Both the position numbers and the translations under genes were made by a program. Positions 1-6,530 of a stretch of 22,770 bases of DNA are shown here, one piece after another. This DNA is from CAXSDR01 sp964236445 (GTDB lineage Bacteria; Actinomycetota; Actinomycetes; Motilibacterales; Motilibacteraceae), in NCBI GenBank assembly GCA_964236445.1, contig CAXSDR010000058.1, positions 1 to 22,770 on the forward strand. Direction: 5' to 3'. Positions within the stretch are counted from its first letter, which is position 1. Each line of letters starts with the position of its first letter. The notes below the pieces were generated by a model. The model did no database searches, was not told the DNA's origin, and worked only from the letters and a program-made list of their open reading frames with translations.

Positions 1-215
1 CGCACGTCACCGACCGCAACACGCCGCGACACACCCCTTGGAATAGATCATCTAGACTGTTCGAACGCTAAGTGGATCGGCCGACTGCAACGACGGCGAA
101 GCACACGATCGCTGGGCCATGCTCCCCGCCATGAGCTCCGGCACCCGCACTTCGTGTCGTCGACCGCTGGCCGGTCCGGAAGTTGTCAAGGTGGTTGAGG
201 CCAGGGGGAGTTAGT

Positions 216-1313
216 TCAGGCGGCGGTTTCCTCCTCGGCGGGTTGGTTGATCCACGCTGCCGGGGGCAGGTCGAGGATCTTGGGGTCGTGGGTGGTGCCG
301 AACCGGTTGGGGTGCCGCAGGCGGGCGGCTGCCAAGGCTTCGGACCGCCGGGACGCGGTGGCCGAGGCGTGACCGTAGTGGACGTCAGCCGGGGTGTGCA
401 GGCCGATCCCGGAGTGCCGGTGGGAGTGGTTGTAGTACTCGACGAACTCGGCGATGAATGCCTGCGCGGCCGGCAGCGAGGTGAACCGTTGCGGGAACAC
501 CGGCGCGTACTTCAACGTCTTGTTCCACGCCTCGGAATACGGGTTATCGTTCGACACCCGAGGCCGGGAATGGGACCGGGTGACCTGCAGGTCATCGAGC
601 AACGCGGCGACCGATTTGCTCGTCATCGAGGTGCCGCGGTCGGCGTGCACGACCTTCGGGACGCCCTGAACACCGAACACCTCACTCATCAGCTCCACAG
701 CCAACTGCGCTGTCTCGGTGTGGTGCACGTGCGCACCGACGATGTACCGGGAGTAGATGTCGATCATCACGTAGCAGTCGTAGTACTGCCCACGCGCTGG
801 CCCGGCGAGCTTGGTGATGTCCCAGCTGTAGACCTGCCCGGCGCCAGTGGCCCGCAGCTCCGGGACCGCGCGCGGCGGGTGCGTCGCCTGCCGCCGCCGG
901 TCGATGACCTGCTCGTTGTTGCCCAGCAGCCGATACATCGTGGAGATCGAGCACAGGCACTCGCCTTCGGCGAGCAGGGTCGCGTAGACCTGTTTCGGGG
1001 GCTTGTCGACGAACCGGTCGGAGTTCAGCACCGCCAGCACCTCACGTTGCTCCTGCTCGGTGAGCTTGTTCCCCGGCACGAGGACCGCGCTGCCCACGCC
1101 GCCCGCTGTGGCCTCACCCGCGTCTCCCGTCACGTCCTGGGCGTCCCTCACGTCCTGGGCGTCCGTCACGTCCTGGTCCGTCACATCCTGGGCGTCCGTC
1201 ACGTCCTGGGCCGCCTGGATGGCAGCTGCGTACCGCCTGGCGTGACGGTCCTGGGTGGCGCGCGACAGCCCGGTCCAGGCGGCAGAGTCGCGACCGGACA
1301 CCCCCACCGCCAA
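216..1313 (-). CDS. IS3-family transposase OrfB (DDE integrase domain)
   Basis: This is the catalytic half of the IS3 transposase. An rve-type RNase H fold carries D165 (SWDITKL), D225 (HADRGTS) and E261 (YSEAWNKTLKY); the spacing of 35 residues between the second Asp and the Glu is the classic D-D(35)E of IS3 elements. The C-terminal YYNHSHRHSGIGLHTPADVHYG is also typical. The TTG at 1313 is only the first start-like codon after the OrfA stop. The reading frame remains open upstream across that stop and back to the slippery heptamer at 1400-1406, so OrfB is most likely made as the OrfAB fusion by -1 frameshifting. Residues 35-62 are an unusual repeat of DAQDVT-like units encoded by an 18-bp minisatellite, placed in the linker between the N-terminal helix-turn-helix and the catalytic domain. 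Confidence 0.88.
   Translation of the reverse strand: MAVGVSGRDSAAWTGLSRATQDRHARRYAAAIQAAQDVTDAQDVTDQDVTDAQDVRDAQDVTGDAGEATAGGVGSAVLVPGNKLTEQEQREVLAVLNSDRFVDKPPKQVYATLLAEGECLCSISTMYRLLGNNEQVIDRRRQATHPPRAVPELRATGAGQVYSWDITKLAGPARGQYYDCYVMIDIYSRYIVGAHVHHTETAQLAVELMSEVFGVQGVPKVVHADRGTSMTSKSVAALLDDLQVTRSHSRPRVSNDNPYSEAWNKTLKYAPVFPQRFTSLPAAQAFIAEFVEYYNHSHRHSGIGLHTPADVHYGHASATASRRSEALAAARLRHPNRFGTTHDPKILDLPPAAWINQPAEEETAA
1129..1215. repeat. 18-bp coding minisatellite inside IS3 orfB
   Basis: Five tandem units of consensus GTCACGTCCTGGGCGTCC (plus strand) occupy 1129-1146, 1147-1164, 1165-1179, 1180-1197 and 1198-1215. The third unit has lost 3 bp and the others differ by one or two bases. All unit lengths are multiples of three, so the OrfB frame is kept and encodes repeating DAQDVT-like hexapeptides on the minus strand. 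The array lies in the inter-domain linker rather than in the catalytic core. Confidence 0.9.
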
Positions 1314-1333
1314 CAGTTGCGCGTATCCCGTGC

Positions 1334-1762
1334 TCAGCGTGTGCGCGGCTTGTTCACGACCGCCGCGCTCTCGGAGAGATCCTCCAAGAGCGCGTGCACT
1401 TTTCCCATGATCCCGAGAGCGGCCTCGGTCTTCGCCAGCTTACGCCGGCTCAATTCCAACTCCCGGGTCAACCTAGCGATCTCGGCCTGCTCCGGACTCG
1501 GTTTCCCGACCTTCTCCCCGGCCTTCTTCCCGGCCAAAAGACCCCCGTCGCGCAACTTGCGCCACTCGGTGATCTGCGAGGAGTACACGCCCTGCTCACG
1601 CAGGTACGCCCCACCACCACCGGTCCCGCACGCCGCTTCGTACGCCGTCAGGTGATCAAGTTTCTCAGTGGGGGTGAACGCGCGACGACGACGCGGGCCA
1701 CCCTCACGCGGACCATGACCGCTCACCGCTTCATCTTGACCCACCAGCACTGCAGACACCAC
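1334..1762 (-). CDS. IS3-family transposase OrfA (helix-turn-helix subunit)
   Basis: OrfA is the DNA-binding half of an IS3 transposase, about 142 aa. The basic RRRRAFTPTEKLDHLTAYE stretch followed by LREQGVYSSQITEWRKLRD is the usual helix-turn-helix of this family. Residues from about 85 onward (IARLTRELELSRRKLAKTEA) form the heptad leucine-zipper-like coiled coil used for multimerisation. Two consecutive GTG codons (1762 and 1759) could start it, and a GGGAGG motif lies just upstream; the second GTG has the better spacing. The 3' end carries a GGGAAAA heptamer (plus-strand positions 1400-1406) in the phase needed for -1 slippage into OrfB, so much of the product is probably a short form with a minority OrfAB fusion. 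No internal stop is seen, so it may still be active. Confidence 0.88.
   Translation of the reverse strand: MVSAVLVGQDEAVSGHGPREGGPRRRRAFTPTEKLDHLTAYEAACGTGGGGAYLREQGVYSSQITEWRKLRDGGLLAGKKAGEKVGKPSPEQAEIARLTRELELSRRKLAKTEAALGIMGKVHALLEDLSESAAVVNKPRTR
1400..1406 (-). promoter_or_regulatory. Programmed -1 frameshift heptamer G GGA AAA in IS3 orfA
   Basis: Read on the minus strand, the orfA frame runs ATG GGA AAA GTG, so the bases form G GGA AAA in zero frame: the X XXY YYZ slippery heptamer with X=G and Y=A. After slippage the next codon is AGT in the orfB frame. I checked that frame codon by codon: it is open from here through the orfA stop (1336-1334) into OrfB. IS3 elements commonly produce OrfAB by this mechanism, often at A-rich heptamers. 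I did not identify a stimulatory downstream hairpin with confidence. Confidence 0.7.
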
Positions 1763-1848
1763 AAACCTCCCAACCCAAGCGCCCTGCGTCAGGCGGACCC
1801 ACTACGAGCCGCTGGCCTCACCCAACCCTGACACGCAGGGGTCTGCCT

Positions 1849-1881
1849 TCTAAGTCTAGAGAAGTAAGACTATGACTTAGA
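1849..1881. promoter_or_regulatory. Inverted-repeat element, possible operator
   Basis: TCTAAGTC (1849-1856) and GACTTAGA (1874-1881) are perfect 8-bp inverted repeats with a 17-bp spacer. A second nested pair, AGTCT and AGACT, lies within the same stretch. The segment is AT-rich compared with its surroundings, sits 16 bp outside the IS right end and about 20 bp before the ATG of the ATPase relic. This position suits an old operator or promoter of that gene, but no regulator is identified. Confidence 0.4.
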
Positions 1882-1901
1882 CGCAATGATAGTCTCTCAT
1901 C

Positions 1902-2032
1902 ATGGATCAGGTTCAGAACCCGTTCCGCCCTGGGGCTGGTCGCCGCCCACCCTGCTCGCTGGCCGTGAACCGCTGCTGGTGTCGTTCGAGGTGAATCCCT
2001 CATACGACTTCACCTATGCGGACCAGTGCTGA
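1902..2032 (+). pseudogene. Relic of an AAA-type ATPase N-terminus
   Basis: From an ATG at 1902 the frame reads MDQVQNPFRPGAGRRPP. It then continues two frames away as PTLLAGREPLLVSFEV before running into unrelated sequence and a TGA at 2030-2032. The combined pattern NPF-x-PG-x-G-x-x-PP-x-LAGRE is the characteristic opening of a family of actinobacterial AAA-type ATP-binding proteins, in which the Walker A motif lies further downstream. Here only about 30 codons survive, split by a frameshift, and no Walker A follows. I infer a remnant left by deletion or by insertion events around the adjacent IS element. The identification rests on the motif alone. Confidence 0.5.
1989..2015. promoter_or_regulatory. 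7-bp inverted repeat upstream of the exported-protein gene
   Basis: AGGTGAA (1989-1995) and TTCACCT (2009-2015) are perfect inverted repeats with a 13-nt spacer. They end about 15 nt before the ribosome binding site of the gene starting at 2043. The element could be an operator or a hairpin in the leader. Nothing further supports either reading. Confidence 0.3.
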
Positions 2033-2042
2033 GGAGGTTCTC

Positions 2043-2546
2043 ATGAAAACACTTAAAGGTGTAGTACCTTTCGCCGCCGCAGCCGCTGTTGCCGCTATCG
2101 CCGGAGGGACGACATATGCGACAAGCAGGGCTGGAGGACACGAACAACAGCAGGTTGCTCCAGCTGCAGCGGCCGCAAGCGTTACCCCTGTACCGACTGT
2201 CGTGCTCAACGCCGCTGCTCGTCTTGTCACTGCCAACACCGCCGGCGGGACTGCCACGACGTCCGTGGGTGCCTCCACCTACCAGACAGCGGCCGCAGCG
2301 ATCACTCCACAAGACTCGAAGCCAGATGACGATCGACCGGTGTATGTCTTCAGCGCCTCGGGAGACTTCGTCGGACACACAGCGAAGGTCCCTCAAGGGC
2401 TGACGGCCCCGGTAGGACACTCCATCACCGCGATCGTCGACGCAGCCACGGGCAGAATCCTCACCTGGACGCTGACGGATAAGCCCCACGCTGTACAAGC
2501 ACTTGCTCCAACGCCGGTGTTTGTGCCCATACCTCCAGCGAGCTGA
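2043..2546 (+). CDS. Small exported or membrane-anchored protein, function unknown
   Basis: I do not recognise a named family. The product of about 167 aa begins with a basic residue pair and a hydrophobic Ala-rich stretch (GVVPFAAAAAVAAIAG, residues about 6-21), consistent with a signal peptide or N-terminal anchor. A low-complexity Ala/Thr/Val region follows, then from about residue 105 a more ordered segment (DDDRPVYVFSASGDFVGHT, then HSITAIVDAATGRILTW) that looks like a small beta-rich extracellular domain with a DAATGR turn. The ATG at 2043 is chosen because AGGAGG lies 5 nt upstream (2032-2037); an in-frame ATG at 2016 lacks a comparable site and would put extra polar residues before the signal segment. 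A strong hairpin follows the stop, so the gene is probably monocistronic. Confidence 0.7.
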   Translation: MKTLKGVVPFAAAAAVAAIAGGTTYATSRAGGHEQQQVAPAAAAASVTPVPTVVLNAAARLVTANTAGGTATTSVGASTYQTAAAAITPQDSKPDDDRPVYVFSASGDFVGHTAKVPQGLTAPVGHSITAIVDAATGRILTWTLTDKPHAVQALAPTPVFVPIPPAS

Positions 2547-2556
2547 ATCTCATCTA

Positions 2557-2594
2557 GTCGTTGGGAGGCCGCACAAGTCGCGCCTCCCAACGAC
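2557..2594 (+). terminator. 13-bp perfect hairpin, probable terminator
   Basis: GTCGTTGGGAGGC (2557-2569) and GCCTCCCAACGAC (2582-2594) pair perfectly around a 12-nt loop, beginning 10 nt after the stop of the exported-protein gene. There is no T-run after the stem, as is common for actinobacterial terminators. The methyltransferase gene converges on it from the right and ends at 2692, so it might serve both strands. Confidence 0.75.
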
Positions 2595-2691
2595 CAGTGA
2601 GCAGTGGGGTCTGAGGTGCAACGGAACGGTGGTTGGCGCTAAGCCCCTAATCGGTCCTGGCGGCGGCGAGGCCCCGACCACGGACGGAGAA

Positions 2692-3462
2692 CTACGGCGC
2701 GACGCCCGACCACAATGTCCATCGGTCGCGTTCGCTGACCGCCCCGGCTGGCAACCGCTCACGCAACTGGTTAACGACCTTAATCAGTTCTCCGTCGCTT
2801 AGTTCGTGCAGGAGCGATCGCCCGGTGCGCGCCGCGATTTCGGCAAGGTAGTCCTCCCTGCGGGCGTACTCCCGCCGCGTCTCCCACAACGTCCGGGTGA
2901 CCGGTTCACGAAAGCCAGCCTCTTCCATCGCGCGTACCAGTTTGTACGACTCGGGACGCCGTTGAGCCTCAACAGCCCGTAGTTGAGGCGCGATGTCGAA
3001 CAGCCACCCGCGCGGGTGCGTTGGCGAGCCGGGTACAAATGCGTCGTCCGTTGTCCTGTCCTGGATGATCAGTGCGCCGCCCGGGCGGAGGACCCTGGCC
3101 GCCTCCATGACGACTGCGTGTAGGTCATCGACATGGTGCACGAGCGCACGCTGGAAGACGACATCAACGGAGCTGTCAGGCAAACCCGTAGCCGCGGCCT
3201 CGCCGAGCACGAATCGAGCTCCCGGCAGGTCGAGTGCCTCGCGCGCCGCACCGAGGATCTGTGCGCTGAAGTCGACCCCAGTTACGGTCGAGGCCCCGAG
3301 TTCTAGCCAGGCCCGCGTGTACGTCCCGCCGCCACAACCGATGTCTGCGACGTCCGCATCAACGGGGTCAACTAGCTCCAGCATCGCGGTGCGCCAGCTC
3401 GTGTCCGCTCTCCTGCCGGAGTACGTGTGGCTGTTCGCCGCAGCGTGGAAGTTGATAGGCAT
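2692..3462 (-). CDS. Class I SAM-dependent methyltransferase
   Basis: The protein has about 256 aa, a normal length for a small-molecule methyltransferase of the Methyltransf_11 type. Motif I is DIGCGGGTYTRAW (from residue 40), followed by the acidic residue of the second strand in TGVDFSAQ (D64), the post-I acidic region, DVVFQRALVHHVDD, and RVLRPGGALIIQD at the strand-5 position. The C-terminal part (about 170-256) is helical and probably forms the substrate lid. The acceptor cannot be deduced. The ATG at 3462 is chosen because AGGAG lies about 9 nt upstream; a longer frame to 3543 has no support. The gene is convergent with the exported-protein gene and isolated from others. Its frame is intact, unlike the methyltransferase remnant 1 kb to the right, to which it is not obviously similar. 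Confidence 0.85.
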   Translation of the reverse strand: MPINFHAAANSHTYSGRRADTSWRTAMLELVDPVDADVADIGCGGGTYTRAWLELGASTVTGVDFSAQILGAAREALDLPGARFVLGEAAATGLPDSSVDVVFQRALVHHVDDLHAVVMEAARVLRPGGALIIQDRTTDDAFVPGSPTHPRGWLFDIAPQLRAVEAQRRPESYKLVRAMEEAGFREPVTRTLWETRREYARREDYLAEIAARTGRSLLHELSDGELIKVVNQLRERLPAGAVSERDRWTLWSGVAP

Positions 3463-4039
3463 GAGCGTCCGTCTCCTAGGTTGACCATGTGCGCCGCTGG
3501 TTACGTCTTGGAGAACAGGCTTCCGCCCGCCGGAGCGATCCAACAGCTTCGAGCTTCGCAGTTAAACAGGCGACAAAGGACAACCGAAGAACATCCGCAT
3601 CTGCCGCTGAGGGTGAGATCGGTTTGCTCCGCCCCGTCCCACATCCTTGGAAGTGGAACGGTGCTCATCGGCCAGTTGACTCGCCCGGGTGCGAGGCTCA
3701 TAGCACCCCGTCCCACAAGTCAGGTCCACAAGGTTCGGCGCCCCTGGGGAGCTCTCGTGGGGCAGTCGAACTGACGCTCGCGGTCATATTGCTGTCGGGC
3801 AGGTGACGGCGCCGGGCCGGCGAGGCTACCGCGGCGCTGCAACACCTACCTCGTCGAAATGACGCTCTCGCTCGGGCCACACGCCGCCCGCGACTACGCC
3901 CTGTCCGTACTGGCAGGAGCCGCCCATCCTCGTCGCTTGCGGAAGAGACGGGCGCTACCCGCCGCCTCGCCCGCGACGCTGCGGTGGTGCGCGCGGACAG
4001 CTCGCATCCCCTGCTGCGGTCCCCCCGTCGCAGCTGGAG
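3463..4039. other. 575-bp interval without a recognisable gene
   Basis: I examined both strands. Open frames here are short, start without good ribosome binding sites, and their translations (rich in Arg, Pro and Ser) show no family motif. The only supported element is the ribosome binding site and presumably the promoter of the methyltransferase gene at the left edge. Given the IS and the pseudogenes nearby, eroded coding sequence is possible, but I could not identify any parent gene. Confidence 0.5.
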
Positions 4040-4423
4040 TCAGCCGTCGTCCGACGTACGGAAGTAGTCGTCCTCGTGGCGCACGATGTCGGACTCGTCG
4101 AACAGGCCGTAAGCCACCTCGACGAACCGGGCCGGCAGCTCACCCGTGTTGGCGATCCGGTGGCTGGTGCCCCGAGGAATCCACACCTGGTCCCCCACCG
4201 CGGTGTCGCGGCAATGACCGCCGATCTCGACAGTCAAGCCATCCTCAAGAATCTTCCAAGATTCGTCTCGGAGGTCATGCGTCTGCAAAGACAACCGGTG
4301 TCCGGGGCTGACGGTGATGATTTTCACACTGACGACTTCGTTCAGTGCCAACAGCTCGAAGCGACCCCACGGGCGCTCGTCCACGAGAACTTCGGGGGCG
4401 GTGTCTTGCGCTAAGTCAGTCAT
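4040..4423 (-). CDS. Cupin-domain protein, mannose-6-phosphate isomerase type II-like
   Basis: At 127 aa it matches the stand-alone C-terminal cupin of bifunctional phosphomannose isomerase/GDP-mannose pyrophosphorylase (PF01050-like). It has the PWGRFE opening near residue 18, the GHRLSLQTHDLRDESW first cupin motif, and GDQVWIPRGTSHRIANTG with the second-motif His. Compared with the usual QYHHHRAEHW, the first motif keeps Q, the first His and the Glu but replaces the other histidines with Asp, Leu and Ser, so the metal site may be altered. In active enzymes this fold interconverts mannose-6-phosphate and fructose-6-phosphate; here the substrate is uncertain. GAGGAGG about 6 nt before the ATG at 4423 is an excellent ribosome binding site. 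No sugar-nucleotide genes lie beside it. Confidence 0.82.
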   Translation of the reverse strand: MTDLAQDTAPEVLVDERPWGRFELLALNEVVSVKIITVSPGHRLSLQTHDLRDESWKILEDGLTVEIGGHCRDTAVGDQVWIPRGTSHRIANTGELPARFVEVAYGLFDESDIVRHEDDYFRTSDDG

Positions 4424-4489
4424 GTGGTCCTCCTCATTGGCGAAGGTGCAACTCTAGCTACCTAATCCGACGCTAATGACCAGCAGGTT

Positions 4490-5119
4490 AACTCTCTGGT
4501 GCTTGCTGGTCACCAGCGCGATGTCATCACCTGCCTCGACCCCAACCCGGTGGCGGCGAGGTGCTCGCCGAGCCTCCCAGGCTGCCGAGGCTGACGGTCG
4601 CCACCGAGTCCTGCGAGTCCTGGCCCCCAACGTCGCCAGAGCTACGGCGATGCTGCACCCGCGTGGCGTCGCGGTCGTCGCCGATGACGACCAGCTACCG
4701 CTGCCCTTTGCGGACGCTGCCTTCGACCCAGTGCTCAGCCGGCATCCCGTCACGACGTGGTGGCCCGAGACAGCACGCGTGCTTCGCCCTCGAGACACCT
4801 ACCTCTCCCAGCAGGTGGGTCCGCGAAGCGTGTCGGAGCTCGTGGAGCAGTTCCTTGGCCCGCTGCCCGACGATGCAGGTCTGGTCCGAGACCCGTTCGC
4901 CGCCGCTGACAGGGCATGGGCTGTGGGACTCGAGGTCGTCGACCTGCAGACGGCCACCCTGCGCATGGAGTTCCATGACATCGGATCGGTCGTCTATTTC
5001 CTGCGGAAAGTGATATTGATCGTTCCCGGGTCACGGTCGACCGTTATGAGGCAGAGCTGGCGGCCCTTCACGAGCAACTGGCGGAAGGTCCCTTCGTCGC
5101 GCACTCGACACGCCACTAG
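4490..5119 (+). pseudogene. Frameshifted SAM-methyltransferase pseudogene
   Basis: Family-like segments occur in sequence order but in different frames. The segment VITCLDPNP is in one frame. GGGEVLAEPPRLPRLTVATE (from 4549) is in a second. NVARATAMLHPRG, then LPFADAAFDPVLSRHP, ARVLRP and FHDIGSVVYFLRKV are in a third. TVDRYEAELAALHEQLAEGP continues to the TAG at 5117-5119 in the first again. Joined, these reproduce the layout of an actinobacterial class I methyltransferase (the glycine-rich motif I with GGGE, the LPFADASFD loop, RVLRPGG, and a C-terminal FHDIGAVVYYLR). The glycine after RVLRP is lost, and the N-terminus is missing or unrecognisable. At least three frame changes are needed, so no functional protein is expected. 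Its ruined frame begins about 70 bp from the start of the divergent cupin gene. Confidence 0.8.
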
Positions 5120-5523
5120 GACGTGGCGGGATGCTCGTCGAGATAGGCCTTGGCCAGCCGTTTTGGAGCTCGGGCGAGCCACGCCTCGGCGACGAGCTCG
5201 GTGAGCTCGACGACGTCGATCACATCAAGGCGCACGAGCACCGCGGTGTAGTTGTCGAAGTGCGGGGTCGTGAAATAGATATCCGGCGAAGCGGCGATCA
5301 GTGCTGCCTTCTCACCAAGGTCAGCGACCCGCGCACCGAGGATCGGGCCGTCGGGGGCGGCCGCGCCGAGCGCCGCCCGGTCACTCGCTCGCAAGGGCCG
5401 GTCCCAGACGAACATCTTGTCTCTGACGGCCCAGTGCGTCGTTCCTTGGGCGGGATGTTCGTCGGTCTCCGGCAACGCCAGGGCAGCTGCGCGTACGTCG
5501 TCCCAGGTCGCCACGAGGCTCAA
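5116..5523 (-). CDS. MmcQ/YjbR-family protein
   Basis: This is a small protein of about 132-135 aa with the MmcQ/YjbR fold. The TWDDVRAAALALPET opening, TTHWAVRDKMFVWDRP, then SPDIYFTTPHFDNYTAVLVRL and a C-terminal AEAWLARAPKRLAKAYLDEH follow the usual pattern of the family (typically about 115-140 aa). Members are described as double-wing DNA-binding-like proteins, but a biochemical role is not established. Two starts are possible: TTG at 5523, with a GAGGG 9 nt upstream, or GTG at 5514, which matches where many homologues begin (xATWDDV). The gene overlaps the last 4 bp of the methyltransferase pseudogene on the opposite strand and is divergent from the GH3 remnant. Confidence 0.85.
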   Translation of the reverse strand: MSLVATWDDVRAAALALPETDEHPAQGTTHWAVRDKMFVWDRPLRASDRAALGAAAPDGPILGARVADLGEKAALIAASPDIYFTTPHFDNYTAVLVRLDVIDVVELTELVAEAWLARAPKRLAKAYLDEHPATS

Positions 5524-5564
5524 TCTATGGTGCCCTCAGTCGACCTGAGGGACCGAGGACGTAG

Positions 5565-6530
5565 ATGACCGGCGATCGCCCATGGCAGGACACCAGCCTC
5601 TCGAGCAGTCAGCGTTCCGCAGCACTGCTCGCGGCGATGTCGCTGGAGGAGAAGGTCGCGCAGCTCGGGAGCGTCTGGCCCGGCGCAGACCGGGAAGGCG
5701 AGGGTGAAGCGGCAGCCGTGGAGAACGTCGCGCCTATGCAGGACATCTTCGCCGCCCAGCCCGACCTTCTCGAGGCCACGCGGCACGGCCTCGGTCATGT
5801 GACGAGGCCTTTCGGCAGCAAGCCGGTCGGCCCCGTCGACGGGGCCGCGGCCCTCGACCAGTTCCAGCGCGACCTCGTGGCCCGCACCCGGCTGCCGTTC
5901 TTCGCGGGCGAGGAAGGTGGCCCGGCGCTCGCTGGTGTGCTGTCGGGACGGCTCTCACCGTCGGGCAAGCTTCCCGTGCAGGTGTCGGCAATTGCCGGCT
6001 CCCAGCCCGGCACCTACCTTCACCCACCGCTCGGCGGCAATAGCCAGGGCGTGAGCAACCTCGACCCGACACCTGCATTCGTCTTCGGTCATGGGTTGTC
6101 CTACGCGAGCTTCTCCTACGCCGACATCGCCGTCAGCGACAGGGACATCGCCACCGACGGCGAGACGTCGATCAGCTGCACGGTGACGAACACCGGCGAC
6201 CGTCCGGCCGACGAGGTGGTGCAGCTCTATCTGCGCGATCCGGTGGCGCAGGTGACGTCTCCCGTCACCGCGCTCGCCGGCTTCTGTCGCGTGGCACTCG
6301 CTGCAGGACAGGGCGCTCGTGTCACGTTCACCCTTCACGCGGACCGGACCGCTTTCACCGGCTTGTCTCTGCAACGCGTCGTCGAACCCGGAGACATCGA
6401 GATCGCCATCGGGTCGTCTAGCGCCGACATCCGCCTGCGCGCCACGGTCACCTTGCACGGTGAGGTCCGCATCGTCGGTCACGACCGCGTCCTCAGCACT
6501 GAGGTGCACGTCGAGCACCAGGGCTCCTGA
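5565..6530 (+). pseudogene. Glycoside hydrolase family 3 remnant, catalytic core deleted in frame
   Basis: The open frame of 321 codons joins the two ends of a GH3 beta-glycosidase. Residues 1-110 match the N-terminal start (MSLEEKVAQLGSVWPG, VAPMQDIFA, ATRHGLGHVTRPFG, then LVARTRL). From about residue 112 the sequence is the C-terminal alpha/beta-sandwich (GEEGGPALAGVLSGRLSPSG), then TYLHPPLG, FVFGHGLSYASFSY and a fibronectin-III-like domain (about 195-300). Full-length relatives are roughly 750-800 aa, so some 450 residues are missing at the junction near nt 5895-5900. The lost part includes most of the TIM barrel, with the region that carries the SDW-type catalytic Asp. It cannot act as a GH3 hydrolase. 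The ribosome binding site (GAGGAC before the ATG) and the reading frame are intact, and its stop abuts the permease start, so translation may persist to support the downstream gene. Confidence 0.85.

Larger units (their letters stand above)
184..1833 (-). mobile_element. IS3-family insertion sequence, complete, about 1.65 kb
   Basis: The element reads right to left. Its ends form imperfect inverted repeats: the left end on the plus strand begins TGTCAAGGTGGTTGAGGCCA at 184, and the right end read on the minus strand begins TGTCAGGGTTGGGTGAGGCC at 1833. They align over about 21 bases with one single-base gap and a few mismatches. Two consecutive orfs in the -1 relationship typical of IS3 elements lie between the ends. 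No matching 3-4 bp target duplication is visible: the left flank ends in AGT and the right flank begins CGC. This suggests an old insertion, a flank rearrangement, or ends that I have placed a few bases off. The element lies among gene relics, in keeping with an accessory region. Confidence 0.85.

Noticed and set aside
1..183. A gene or tRNA in the left flank
   Set aside because: No open frame with a start and no cloverleaf was found. It has an AT-rich patch near 40-70 that might be a promoter reading leftward, but this is too weak to annotate.
1129..1215. Possible CRISPR array from the tandem 18-bp units
   Set aside because: Units are directly adjacent without spacers, lie in a coding frame and are too short; it is a coding minisatellite.
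183..1655. A 490-codon open frame on the plus strand across the IS element
   Set aside because: It is antisense to OrfB and OrfA, which have clear transposase motifs; its translation is Arg/Val/Gly-rich and matches no family.
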